Of a stretch of 64,000 bases of DNA, positions 37,526-49,188 are shown piece after piece. The notes under the pieces were generated by a model. The model saw only the letters and a program-made list of their open reading frames with translations. It searched no databases and was not told the origin of the DNA. Source of the stretch: Macrotrachela quadricornifera. Taxonomy: Eukaryota; Rotifera; Eurotatoria; Philodinida; Philodinidae. Within the stretch, counting starts at the first letter, position 1. Each line of letters opens with the position of its first letter. Where the stretch lies: contig JAJEKB010019413.1 of the NCBI GenBank assembly GCA_022393335.1, positions 81,140-145,139 of the forward strand, read 5' to 3'. The translations under genes and the position numbers were made by a program.

Positions 37526-37684
37526 TCATGTAAATCGATTATTAGGACAAGCACATGGTTGAATTTGTAGATTTAACCATTCCTGAACCTTTTCTAACGA
37601 ATCTTCAAAATAAACAAGTAACGCTCGTCCAAAGACTCGCTCAGCTCTTTCTCGTAGAAATCGTGTTTCTAAACTACCGTCATG
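37526..37684 (-). pseudogene. Orphan exon, unknown conserved-looking protein
   Basis: After an acceptor-like AATGAATAG the minus strand encodes HDGSLETRFLRERAERVF, then GRALLVYFEDSLEKVQEWL and NLQIQPCACPNN before a TGA. The composition, a balanced helix-like sequence rich in Arg and Glu, is unlike random AT-rich DNA and unlike the neighbouring membrane family. I do not recognise the family. It ends without a clear donor, so it is probably a relic. Confidence 0.4.
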
Positions 37685-37689
37685 CTATT

Positions 37690-38030
37690 CATTTATAAAA
37701 TTAAAAAAACCGAAGTCAGATTCAAGTTCCTCGATCCTGATTATCCTACAGTCAACCATTATAAAAAAAAAATTTTTTCCAGAAAAAGTAATCCTTTGTG
37801 TAAAAAAATGAATCCGAAAAAAAATTCGAAAAACTAACATCAGATTCGAGTTCCTCGACCTTGATTATCCTTCGGTCAACCCTTATAAAAAAAAATTTTT
37901 TCGCAGAAAAAGTGATCCTTTGTGAAAAAAAATGAATCCGAAAAAATAATTTTGAAAAACTAACATCAGATTCCAGTTCCTCGACCCCGATTACCCTTTG
38001 GTTAAGTTTTACAGAAAATGTTAATAAAAT
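37690..38030. repeat. Tandem repeat, unit about 125 bp, 2.6 copies
   Basis: Each unit carries 'cagattc-agttcctcgac', 'gattatcct', 'gtcaac', 'ttataaaaaaaaattttt', 'aaagt-atcctttgtg' and 'aatgaatccgaaaaaa' in order. Copies differ by a few substitutions and indels in the A runs. Confidence 0.8.
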
Positions 38031-38122
38031 GTTTTTTTGACCTTGTGCGGACATAAACGCAATCAATCAATCAATCAGACAATTTATGTTTGTAAGACTC
38101 TTCTTTACGAGAAAGAGAATAA
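38031..38122. repeat. Direct repeat, left copy (partner 38348-38442)
   Basis: About 92 bp beginning 'gtttttttgacc' and including 'gcggacata', 'caatcaatcaatcaat' and 'gactcttct-tacgagaaag'. The second copy at 38348-38442 has the same order with about 90 percent identity. The 225 bp between them contain the first scaffold gap. Confidence 0.75.
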
Positions 38123-38208
38123 TCAGCAGTGATGTTCATCACCCACCACGATGAAATCATTATTTCGTGAAAAAACACCTATTTTCGATGAAAAATACCA
38201 AACCTCAC

Positions 38209-38218
38209 NNNNNNNNNN
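38209..38218. other. Scaffold gap (10 N) with identical flanks
   Basis: The 12 bases before the Ns (accaaacctcac, 38197-38208) are identical to the 12 bases after (38219-38230). A fixed-length N run between identical ends usually marks contigs that overlap but were not merged, so the true gap may be zero or negative. Confidence 0.85.
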
Positions 38219-38946
38219 ACCAAACCTCACCAATTCCTAACATCAATTGATCAATGCTGATACCACATGATCACCGAACAGACTTCACATTTGAAGTCCC
38301 CGCATCGAATTACCTCTAGAAATGTCTTTTTCGAAAAATGGATTTTCGATGTTTTTTTGACCCTGCGGACATACAAGCAATCAATCAATCAAGCAGACAA
38401 TTTATGTTTGCAAGACTCTTCTCTACGAGAAAGAGAATAATCCTACTTTCATGTATATGATATTAAAATATTCTAGAATTGAGCATTTCAGCATAGGAAA
38501 CAAGCTCTCACATAAACATACTAGAGATAAAGATGGTCTAAGAAATTTTCATTTCCTCAAAGAACATTCTTTTGTTACATATTCATAGAATGAAAGAGAC
38601 TGTACTACTACATCAGCATCTAGGTCTACTCTGTGTTAGAATTTCGGCTCTCTATTTTTTATTGTTGATTGCCGCGCAATAAATTAGGACATAATGTTCT
38701 AATTATCCATTGATTTATGGTAAACTTAAAACATAGATATGTCCAATTTGCTTTTTAAATCATTCATCATCATCAACTATGAAATGACACAAACAATTAC
38801 TTAATCCAAAATAACTCGGAGGTCAGCATCCCATTATTTTAAAAATAAACAAACAGTTTCAGATGATTGACAATGGTAATATTGAAATAACCAATATAAT
38901 CTCACTCTCCAAAATCAAATGGATAACATAAATGATGCACTACCAA

Positions 38947-39112
38947 AGATAAGTACAGGGCAGGGTGAGCGGTCGTCATGCTATCTTGTTCTGTGCTCAT
39001 CTTTTGCAGGGTGGCGCAAAACTAAAATTTTTGTTCTATCCTGCTGCTCAGCAAGGCAGATGATGGCTGAACGGCACAGCAGGACAAAACAGAATGCACA
39101 AGTTGGTCCTGT
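38947..39112. repeat. GC-cored hAT-like repeat
   Basis: The two halves are mirrored around 'ctgctgctcagcaag': 'atgctatcttgttctgtgc' on the left and 'cacagcaggacaaaacagaa' on the right. It is related to the elements at 13866 and 45143. The open frames on both strands here are artefacts of the inverted repeat. Confidence 0.5.
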
Positions 39113-39255
39113 GGTTTTATACGCTATTTTCTTTAAAAATTTTTGCATAAGACTTATTGTCATCAGCTGTCACTATATATACTTTGTATAAGTTTTTCAT
39201 GTCGTTATTCAAATGATAAACGGTGCTAATTTCAGCATTATTTCTTACTTTCACA

Positions 39256-42200
39256 GGGTCCTACGACCACTCTCGAGTAGTTGTAGGGGGCGTCTCTGGG
39301 CTGCTAGTAGCCACTCGTCTGGTCATGAGGCTAGCAACTTCTAGCTGGACATTAAACAATACTTGCTAACGAAAGGAAACATAATAGATGCGTTAACGCA
39401 CAAAATCATGTCTTCTTCGGCGGATGGAACGTTAGATCCAGTATAAAGCAATCAAAGAGGGAAATAATAATCAAACAATTAAAAAAAATACAAAATACAA
39501 ATAGCTGCGTTGAGTGAAACGTGTATGTGTGATTCCGGTGTAAAATTAGTAAGCGACTATACGATGATATATTCAGGCGCACCATACGACAAAAAAACAC
39601 GAAAAGCTCATGGCGTGGCAATCTGTCTCAATCCGATTGCCACAAAAGTTTGGAAGGATTCAGGGAGCGAATGGGTACCAATAAATGAACGAATTATTAA
39701 AATTCGACTCTACTGTGCACCAATTCACATCACTGTTATTGCAGTTTATTCTCCTATTAATCCAAAAACGAAACTTATGAGCGATGAAAGTGATAAATTC
39801 TATAATGATCTACAAGATACAGTAAAAGAAATATCACCAAAGGATATGATCATCATTATAGGTGATCTAAATGCGAGAGTTGGCAACGATGAACAAATAC
39901 GACATCAACACGTGAAAAGAAGCGGTATAGGACCATTTACAGTTGATATAGAAAACGAAAATGGGACGAGACTTATCGATTTCTGTGAGATTAACAACAT
40001 CATAATCTCTAACACATTTTTCAAACATAAACTAGTGCATCAAACATCATGGATGCATCCAAGAGATAAAAAGTGGCACATGATTGACTATACTCTAGTA
40101 AATAAAAAGTTTAGATCAAGCGTTGAGGATGTCCGTATGCTGAGAGGCGCAGCAGGGTCAATAGGCACTGACCATCATCTGATGCGTGCCAAGATTAAAA
40201 TTCATCTGAAAAGCAGAAGAAAAAATGTCAATCCGAAGAGAGTAAACGTTGATAGTGCTAAGCTAAAAGATGACAAACTACTAGAAACGTTTCAAAAAGA
40301 TCTTCATGACATATTAGATACTGCAAGTGATGACACAATCAACATTGATCAAAGATACGAATTATTTTTGTCACAGATAAAAGAAAAGGCCAAATATCAT
40401 TTTCCTGTTGACAAAAACTCGAAACGAAAAAGGAAAGAATGGTTGACAAGCGAAATTTTAAAAGTTATTGACCAAAAATCAGTAGCATTTGTTGAGTGGC
40501 AAAATAATCGTGGCTCTAAATTGGAGTCTAAATTTCATAAAAACTATAAACGCCTGCGAAAAATAGCGAAAATAATGACGGAACACCGTCAAGAAGAATA
40601 CTGGGATGAAGTATGCGAAAATATAGAAAAATCGATCAAAAATAATGATCCTATAACGGCTTTTTCCATCATTAGACGTCTCAGAGGAGGAAGTAAAAGA
40701 GACGAAAATATGCCGGTACAAGATAAAAGTGGTAAACTACTGGTTAATTCAAAAGATACTTTAAAACGTTGGCGTGAATTCTTCTATGAAACACTCAACG
40801 TCACCTCATCAATAGATCAAAATCTTATTGATCTGATTGAAACACCGACTATTTCAATAGCTGAAGAGCGACGGCTAAATGCTCCACTATCTATTGACGA
40901 AGTGAGAAAAGCACTAAGTCGAATGAAATCTAGGAGAGCCCCAGGTAGTGATGAAGTCACAGTTGACATCCTAAAAGCTGGTGGTGAACCGATAATACGA
41001 TGGTTGTTCGAATTCTTTACTGATGTATGGGAAAACGAGCATATGGTAAATGAATGGAACATGACAACCCTAATTAAACTGTATAAAAATAAAGGTGATA
41101 GGAAACTTTGCGATAATTATAGGGGCATCGCACTACTGAATACAACTAGTAAAATATTCTCACGAATTATACTCAACCGTATTCATGATCTAGTAGAATG
41201 CAAACTATTAGAAATACAATCTGGTTTTAGACCAAACAGGTCAACTATAGATCAGATTTTTACTTTAAAGATGACCATGGAAAAAAGAAGAGCATTCAAT
41301 AAGCCATTATTCATGTGCTTTATTGATATTACGAAAGCCTACGATTCGGTGAATCGTGAACTCTTGTGGAAAGTATGTCGTAGCTACGGCATTACTAATA
41401 AATTGGTCAACTTATTAAAAATGCTATATAAACACCCAATAGCAAAAGTTAAAATAAATGGTGAATTGTCAGATAGTTTCGAAATGAATACAGGTGTGAT
41501 GCAAGGAGGTATTCCTTCACCAATCCTATTCAACATTCTATTTGATTTCATCATAAGAGAAGTTATTAGTGAAGCTGCTATATCAGGAGTCAAATTCTCG
41601 TATGGTAGTAATGACTTTTTTCACGGAAAAAACGAAAGCCATAATGACTTCGACATTTTGACATTACTATATGCAGATGATCTGCTTGTAATGTGTGAAA
41701 AGATCGATGATCTAGAAAAATTCATTAGTTGTTTTGAAAAAGTAACACAACAATACGGGTTAACTATGAACATCAAAAAATCCTGTGTAATGTCACTACA
41801 ACAACTAAAAGAAGATCAACATAGAAAGGTGTTAAAAGGACAAGTTATCGATTATGATGCCGATATAAATATAAATATCAGACATCAAAAAATTGAAACA
41901 ACTAACTCTTTTACATATCTAGGTTGCACCATAACGAAAGATCAACGACATGATACATAAATATCTGTAAGGCTAACAAAAGCTTCTAAAGCTTTTAATT
42001 CACTACGTCATGCCATATGGCATAGAAAATCAGTCTCTATCACAGCAAGACTTCGAATTTTCAGAGCTTGTGTGTTACCAGTGTTACTATATGGTAGTGA
42101 AGCATGGGCTCTTACTATTAATCAAGAAAAAAGAATAAATACTTTCTATAATAAATGTTTACGGACAATCATAGGAGTAAACTTAGGTGATAGAATGTCT

Positions 42201-43015
42201 AATGAAACATTGTTAGACATTACAGGTCAACCTTCAATTGAAAATATCATACGTAGAAATAGGCTAAGATGGTTTGGACATGTTACCCGCTCTACCAAGC
42301 CGGACGGTTCACCATCATTAATTAAAAAAGCTATGTTTTCATATTTTCATGATGAAAAGAGACCTAGTAATCTAGGAAGATATAAAGAATGGGAAGACAA
42401 AGTTCTAAAAGATATAAATGAATTACATTTACAGAACTGGCGCAGGTTGACATTGGACAGGAAAAAATGGCGTGAATTAATTAATAAGAATGTCTACGTA
42501 AAACCAGTTTCTATAAATATTAAAGATATTGTTTTTCAATATAAAAAACAAGCGATTCAGAGAAGAAAAATAGATATAGCTATATCAAAAGGTGTAATAA
42601 TACGTAAAGTTACAGAAATATTAATTAAAGAGAACAAACAATATATATGTCCTGGGTGCGAACTAAGATTTAAACCACAGGGTATCACAAATCATGTCAA
42701 ATCGTGCGTGGCAGCAAAGGTGTGGTGCAAACGAAACAAGATCAACTAAACAATGGCATGGCTTTTCAACTACTATAATTGAAATAAGATTCATATGATG
42801 GCTATTATCTAAACTGTTCATCAGAGGTTAATAGACTGATAATATCTTCTTTCAACTCTTAGTAGCGATCTACGTGGTGTCCGTCGAAAAATAGACAATA
42901 GACTCTTTTTCTTTTTTCACGTTTTTTCTTTTTGTTCTTTTCTTTTTTTGTACTATGTTTCTCACCCCACACCGGCAACGGTAAGGGTATATAAATAAAT
43001 AAATAAAATAAATAT
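39256..43015 (+). mobile_element. Non-LTR retrotransposon (LINE), nearly full length
   Basis: About 3.8 kb: a GC-richer 5' leader (from about 39256, 'gggtcctacgaccactctcg'), a single long coding region and a pyrimidine-rich 3' UTR ending in 'taaataaataaataaaataa' at about 42995-43015. A short tandem A/T repeat as tail is usual for RTE-like LINEs. No target duplication was found by eye. The coding region carries two lesions, so this copy is not intact. Confidence 0.8.
39420..42749 (+). pseudogene. LINE endonuclease / reverse transcriptase with a frame break and one stop
   Basis: The main frame runs 39510-41957, meets TAA at 41958-41960 and continues in the same frame to 42749. The N-terminal domain is an APE-type endonuclease: IAALSET, GDLNARVG (about residues 117-124 from 39510) and a late GTDHHL catalytic pair. 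The reverse transcriptase follows with RRAPGSDEVT, NYRGIALLN, FIDITKAYDSV, GVMQGGIPSPILFNI and YADD at about 721-724. After the stop come LLYGSEAWAL, RNRLRWFGHV and a C-terminal zinc-finger-like C-x2-C-x12-H-x4-C. The usual start of the endonuclease (G-W-N-V-R) is visible at about 39422-39436 but one base out of frame; an A8 run at 39481-39488 is the likely site of the shift. It nicks target DNA and reverse-transcribes its own RNA. The clade is uncertain; RTE-like is my best guess. Confidence 0.85.
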
Positions 43016-43847
43016 TTCTTACAAATATTAAAACAGAAACATAAAATAAAATTGCCAGCGCAGTTCCTTTGAAATGAAATTATAAAATTCAACGAAGCTG
43101 GTTAGTTCAACTCAGAGGTAGAGCAGGTACAGATTTTTCGTTACCGATGTCGGTATCGGTAGAACAGTCAGAGTCATACCTGCATTCTGATCACAATAAT
43201 AATTATATAAGTCTTTTTCAGTTTTTCGAATATTCTTTTCTATCAGTTTTTTCTTTGTTAATATGTACTGATGACCTATAAACTTCATAGGACTACAAAT
43301 TCTGTATCCGCTTTTCACAATGTAATACACGCTTTGTTATCTTTGATATCAGTGCAAAATGTATCCTATAAACAGTAGGGAAAATATCACAAATTTTATA
43401 ATAAATTACAACGATAAAAAATTTTTCAATTTTGTATTGATAATATAATTCCATATGAAAAAGAGTTCATGAAATATGGCAAGTATAATATCACAAATTT
43501 TAACTAAATAGAACACTGCTGCATTTATCCTTACAGAAATAGTCTTAGACATCAACTAAAAAATTTTGAATTTACGAAAAAAACTACAATATTATGCTCA
43601 TTGTTTTTAAGCGAACATACAAAACTTAAGAATATCTCATACAAAACTATAGAGAGAAAGAGTCATTTCTACAGGACGGTATACGGACCGATAATAAATC
43701 TTCTACTGGACTGAAACAGACCGAACCAGTCGCTTACCATTGCCGGTTACAACTCTGGCTTAGGTTGAAAATGAGAGTATTCACCAAAATATAAGGTGCG
43801 CATAAATGCAAAATTACAACACTTCGGCTTTTTGGCTGGATTATACA
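43016..43847. other. 3' flank of the LINE; no clear gene
   Basis: AT-rich. At 43094-43118 'caactcagaggtagagca' resembles a tRNA A box, but no B box or cloverleaf follows. A patch at about 43675-43765 is GC-richer ('ggaccgataat', 'gaaacagaccgaacc') and resembles the element at 51950-52085. Confidence 0.4.
43180..43330 (-). CDS. Orphan candidate exon, unknown product
   Basis: About 50 minus-strand codons with a normal residue mix (YIVKSGYRICSPMKF, KKLIEKNIRKTEKDLYNYYC) ending at a strong donor (GCAG|GTATGA) in phase 1. It lies directly 3' of the LINE. There is no recognised family and no obvious partner exon, so I hold it as a candidate only. Confidence 0.25.
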
Positions 43848-44728
43848 TGCCTACTAAAATTAGGCCTAGAAAAGTTATTTAAAGCTTTATCACATATGAT
43901 GTGTCGATTCCAGAAATATGTGATAATACTACTGACCATAGCACCTAGTGCCTACTCTTGTAAATATATCTAGTTTTTTTTCTGTCAAGATATAAACATT
44001 TGATTTATATCTTATTCGAACCGTTGTTTGACGGGCTACAAAAATATGTATCGCTTTAAAAAAATCCCCTTTCATTACTGAGTCAATCGATTCTTTCAAA
44101 ATCCACGGATAAAAAGTTAAAGAACTGCACTCATATTTCAAGATTTGATTCTCGAAACTTGATTTTCATGCAAAATAACCATATTATTCAAAATCATCAT
44201 AAAAAACTCCACCTAAAAATATAGATTTTATCAAAAAATATTTTCAGTCCAATATCAACCTGTGGGGGCCTCAGGACAAAATTGAATAAAAAAAAGGACC
44301 AAAGAGAAGTAGAGGTCGATATTGGACGGAAAATATTTTTTGATAAAACCTATATTTTTAGATGGAGTTTTTTATGATGATTCCGAATAATATGGTTATT
44401 TTGCATGAAAATCAAGTTTCGAGAGTCAAATCTTGAAATACGAGCGCAGTTCTTTAACTTTTTACATCCGGATTTTGAAAGACTCGATTTACTCAGAAAT
44501 GAAAGGGGATTTTTTTAAAGCGATACCTACTTTTGTAGCCCGTCAAACAGCGGTTCGAATAAGATATAAACCAAATTTTTAGATCTTGATAGAAAAAAAA
44601 CTAGATAGATTTACAAAGGTAGGCACTAGGTCCTATGGTCAGTAGTATTATCACGTATTTCTGGAATATATACATCATATGAGATAAAGCTTTAGATAAC
44701 TTTTCTAGGCCGAATTTTAGATGAGGCA
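43848..44728. mobile_element. Fold-back element, 881 bp, arms about 420 bp
   Basis: Nearly the whole element is one inverted repeat around 44288. Landmarks such as 'aggcctagaaaag', 'cctagtgcctac', 'tattcgaaccg' and 'ggggattttttt' occur in mirrored order in both arms. Arm identity is high but with scattered differences. The centre is about 30 bp ('cctcaggacaaaattg...'). No coding potential. Confidence 0.8.
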
Positions 44729-47700
44729 TTCGAAAATGGCACCGTTGAATACGAAAAATAGAAAGCTAATGAGTAAGATGCTAGCTTTTTCTGAAGTACC
44801 CATGTACCAGCTCTATGAGAGGGAGACTCTAAATTACTACTGATACGCTTCAACACTTCTTTTAGACTATGGTACACACCAATGAAACAGATAGTGGAAT
44901 AAAATTGATTAGAAGATGTCTGACAAGCTTAAGAATGTGCCTTGTGGGGGAGGGAGGTGCGCTAAGCGCAATGCATTTCCTACTCTCCAAATTTGTTTAT
45001 TAAATGCCTTACTTTGAAATTTTCGTTGAATAGTTGTGAAAGTGTAGAATATATGAATATAGAATCCTCCTCCTTTTGAGTGTCAGATAATACTCTTGGA
45101 CAAACTTAATATAAACTTCATCTAGTCAAAATTAAAGGTAAAATGTTTGTCCTGCTTTATATCCTGTTCTATATTATCGCTTGGCCCGACAGGATAAAGC
45201 AGGAAGGAAAAAGTTTTCCGGTGGTTATTTCTGTGCGTTACTAATTGAAAATATTTTTAAAAGTTAGGTTCAATCTTATTTAACTTTAACTGATTTAGTA
45301 TGGTTTTTTTCTTTCTTAATATTTGTCTATTTTTTATGTTTTTCTTCGATTAATTAATTATGATTGTTGATGATGAAATAAATTGATCGAAATTTTCTAA
45401 TATTTTTGTCAATTTATGATTAGATCCATATTTATTTTCTTTCCAGTATTTGAATATTTTTTTTCTATAATTTTTCGGATGTAGTTAAAACTATCTTTAA
45501 ATGAAATCATATATGAATTGTTTGAAACTTTAACTCCGAATCTTACAATTAAAAAAGTGAATTTATCAAACAGAAAATAAAGAACACAAGAAAATTTCAT
45601 AATACTGATACTACGATTCTTTACGTGTTATCCATTATTTCGAAAAAGAATTTTAAGAATTTTTCTGAACTTTATATTACTTGCATTTCTGTAACAATAA
45701 TAAGTCGACTGAGGTTCACAAATCCGACAATGAATCCTATAGGATTGCGGGTGACGGAATTGCATCGGATTCCGTCAGCAAAATGTCAACTGCTACAATT
45801 TTATGAGCGTTCATTTAAGCAGTATTAGATTACGCTCTTCGGCATCTATCAGATCTAGGTCTTTCGGCTTCCAACGCGATTCCGTCACCAGGTTCCTACA
45901 TAATCCCACATTTTTCTATGAGATTCCTATAGGAAACCTATCGGATTCGATAGGATCTTACTATTGGATTGATCGATCTGGGGAGAGTTGAAATTGTAAG
46001 ATAGAATATCTTCGTATTAATATTAGCTTCTTTCTTTTTAGGAATATTGTTTGAGGAAATCAAAACTTATTAAAGTAGCTTCATACAAAAAATCTTGCAG
46101 TACAAAAATCAGTATGCTAGGATTTTCTCGAAGAGTTTTTCAAGTACAATAGAAGTAATCGCGTTAGTAAATAGAAATGTTAATCGGTATAAATTTTTAT
46201 ATTGAATGTGTTAAATAGTAATCAAGGGAAACAAACTGATTTATGCGGTGTGTTTTACTTCGATTTATTTTTAACAATTTCTAAGACATCGAAATCTTAT
46301 CAGTGGTGTGCGGATTTTTAATGAGAAATTGGATATTTTAACTGAGATATTCTTTTATGATTGATTGTAAAGTATATTAATCCAATTCTAACGATTGATC
46401 TATAAACAATGGAACATTTTTATTTACTTTTTTTCTAAAATTAAGAGGATATTCCAAAGACTCCATTATCAACTCTTTTAACAGAGAGTTTTTTTCTCTT
46501 CTATACTGTCAACTTTGTTTTATCAGATAAGCTTTTCTTGTCGATGAAAAAACTTATAACACTAACAGACGGTCAATCATGCAATTGCGACAGTTTCAAA
46601 GCCAAATTTGATAAAATATTTTCAAGATAAGAGCTTCACTGAATTTTCTAATATACTCTAAAATTCTTCAGAAGACTTGCTAATCTGTTGATGTAAGTTA
46701 ACAAATGTATAACTTTGAAAACAATGCTTTTGAGAGCATATCTAGAAAATTTCGTCAGATGTTATTGCCAAGTCTTTTAATTCTAATCAGAATCGTTTTT
46801 AATGAATAGAATTCAGAATACTGAAGTAGAGATCCGGTATTGCAAAAAGTATACGTTTTCATTTGTGTTTAAAGTTTGTCCTTAAAGCTTTTCTTGACCC
46901 TAAAACTCAAAAATATAATGTATTTGAGAAGTCTACAATGATCCGCAGATCTTTTATGGCAAAAATGTTAGCAAGCGATTTCTTTGATTTATGTTTATTT
47001 TCATAGTTGTCAATACTAGAGGCTGAAACGAACTGTTGAGTCCGGGCAAAGTTCCGACTCGGAGACAACTTTTATCTGAAGCGAGGCTGAGAAAAGAAAA
47101 AAGGACTTAAGTTAGGTACGAAGCGTGATGAAAAAGATTTTCGGATTGAAGCAAGACGGTGATCAAGAAATTGCCCCTGTTTTGAGCTCTGATCTGTATA
47201 TATTCGAGTTATTATTCAAAATCTCGATAAGCAAATAATTAGATTTTCTGAAATAGTTTTTGAAGTAAATCCAATCGACAATGTCAGTTAATAGAGCATG
47301 CTAAGATCTGACGATTGATATGAAAATATGTGGGAAATTGTAGTATCACTTTTCATCAACTATAAGATGCTCCGAAAAAAAGCAAGACTACATATTCAGA
47401 ATCTATTTCCAAAGCTCTCTCTATCTAAATATACAAAAACAGATCGTACCAAAACTTGTTTTTGAGTAACGAACAAATCTTTGTACAAAACTAAATGTCA
47501 TCTGTAAAAACAGATTGACATAAATGCCACAAAATTTTGTGAGTTTATCGTGTTCATAACATCGTGTAATGTTCTCTATCAGCTTTCCTGTAGAATTTTT
47601 GACAAATCATGCAGAGGATATTCTCACTCTTCTTCCTGATAAAACTGGAAAAAATTAATCATAGAGTTTCACCTATTTTATAGATCGATGTTATTTTTGT

Positions 47701-48051
47701 TTTTTCTGATATTCATCTTAATTCTATCAGCAAGTGAACAATATAAGGATTATGCCTTCTTGATATCGGCAATATCAAGAAATTGTTGCATATATGTTCA
47801 TGAACTGGCACTATTCAAAACGCAGAAAACTTCTATAGATTCATTACCATTCTCATATCTAAATTTTAAAGATATTTCGTATATCTTTGTTTTCCAAATT
47901 TTTTATCGTATTGTCTCAGACAATCTTGTGTTATTTTCTTGAGAATTTCTAAAGAGTCAAAACGGGGAGTCTGATGAAATACTATGGAATGCATAAGAGA
48001 TCACCCAAAAATACTGAGAGATCGATTTCTTATGTGGTAGGAGCAGTCATT
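44729..48051. other. Gene-free stretch with small repeats
   Basis: No supported exon in 3.3 kb. 45143-45225 is a GC-cored element with mirrored 'tgtcctgctttatatcctgt' and 'acaggataaagcagg'. 45700-45975 carries the 'atccgat-ggattc' repeat seen at 20350 and 22600. Around 46995-47200 a GC-richer patch begins 'agaggctgaaacgaac', matching the reverse of the end of the 51950 element. A frame at 47688-47942 (+) starts with a signal-peptide-like stretch but is AT-rich and unsupported. Confidence 0.4.
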
Positions 48052-48562
48052 CTATTCCGCGATGTTGAACATTAGCGGATCCAGTTCCGCCTACGGAACT
48101 AATTCCACCGATTCCGGAATTACACAAAGTTTGAGAAGCGATTCCGGAATCGGTACTAATTCCATCAACTCCGGAATTGGAAGGAATTCCTAGGAATTCC
48201 ATCTGATTCCGGATCCGTTCACTATAATAACTTAGAAGCATACGATAAAGACTAATGCATATATGATTCTGGAATCAGAAGGAATTCCTAGGAATTCCGT
48301 GTAAATCTGTCTGATTCCGGATCCGTTCACTATGATAACTTAGAAGCATACGATANNNNNNNNNNCGGATCCGTTCACTATGATAACTTAGAAGCATACG
48401 ATAAAGACTAATCCATATATGATTCCGGAATCAGACGGAATTCCTAGGAATTCCTTCTGATGGCGGAATTGAATTGTCTTATGTTAATATCTGTTTCCGG
48501 AATCGGATGTAACTAGATCCTAGGCGGAACTGGATCCGCTAATGTTCAACATCACGGAATAG
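48052..48562. mobile_element. Element with 42-bp inverted ends and an internal tandem repeat
   Basis: 48052-48093 and 48521-48562 are inverted copies with one mismatch, including 'gatgttgaacattagcggat' and 'ccagttccgccta'. A TA sits near each end, as in mariner-type elements. Inside, units of about 110 bp ('cggatccgttcactat-ataac...cgataaagactaat-catatatgattc') repeat, each holding the palindrome GGAATTCCTAGGAATTCC. The scaffold gap at 48356-48365 lies in this array. Confidence 0.7.
48356..48365. other. Scaffold gap (10 N) within a tandem array, identical flanks
   Basis: The 38 bases before (48318-48355) and after (48366-48403) are identical, starting cggatccgttcactatgata. Either the contigs overlap here or one repeat unit was split, so unit number in the array is unreliable. 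Confidence 0.85.
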
Positions 48563-48886
48563 GATGTATTCTCTGTGGTAGGCATTTTAACCTGTTTTTA
48601 CAGGTCAAATCTTAATCTTGTATGAAGATTTGTTCGTTATTCAAAAACCAAAATGTAATAAAGTCTTTTTAAACTAACAGGTAGAAAGAGCTTTTGGCGT
48701 AGATTCCGAATATGTAGTCTTCTTTTTTCTGAAGTATGTTTCAGCTCATGAAGAATAAAACGATATTTTATCACGAACTTTTGCATCACACTTTACTTGA
48801 AACCAGAATATATGAATTAAAACAAGTTTTTAGGTGAATCCAATAGGAAAAACTACTCGAATCTAAGTCCAACTTCAGCTACTTAC

Positions 48887-49188
48887 AAGGCTGTATCTTC
48901 TGTGTAGTAGAGTAACATTGATAAACAATCCGAGTCCAAATATAAACATTCGAGTGTGGAGAGAAATAATGAATCCAGAGCAAAACAACCCTCAATCGAG
49001 CCTGGTACTTTGTAAGCGGGCAGATGAAACGTACTCCACATTGATGGAATCGCTTTATAGAAATAGTGCGGTAGTTGACAATCGGGATCAGTGGCACAAG
49101 TACAAAAACTGTATTGTACTCCATCCGTTTTACCATACGGTATATTTCCGACAGTGATATTTGGTACACCAGTAAGTAACATTACAGG
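48887..49188 (-). CDS. Middle ectodomain exon of the tandem family gene (unit 2)
   Basis: Acceptor TCTTTTTAG precedes the exon and a strong donor (CCTT|GTAAGT) follows it. It encodes PVMLLTGVPNITVGNIPYG, CTCATDPDC, IEGCFALDSLF and STLECLYLDSDCLSMLL, the cysteine landmarks that in the complete copy (31451-33222) lie between the first ectodomain part and the FVEKW region. It enters in phase 0, matching the exit of the exon at 52828-53354, and leaves in phase 2. I could not find the C-terminal exon (second membrane segment) downstream, so this unit is 3' truncated or its last exon lies beyond an insertion. Confidence 0.7.

Noticed and set aside
40479..41593. Minus-strand frames opposite the LINE
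   Set aside because: Antisense shadows of the reverse transcriptase frame.
43094..43118. tRNA-like A box
   Set aside because: The downstream sequence gives no cloverleaf and no B box; probably coincidence or a decayed SINE head.
47688..47942. 84-codon frame with a hydrophobic start, plus strand
   Set aside because: Looks like a signal peptide but the rest is AT-driven composition with no domain; could be chance.
48887..49188. Linking this exon to the C-terminal exon at 36877-37265 as one gene
   Set aside because: The exon leaves in phase 2 while the only visible acceptor near 37265 requires phase 1, and the LINE and many repeats lie between.
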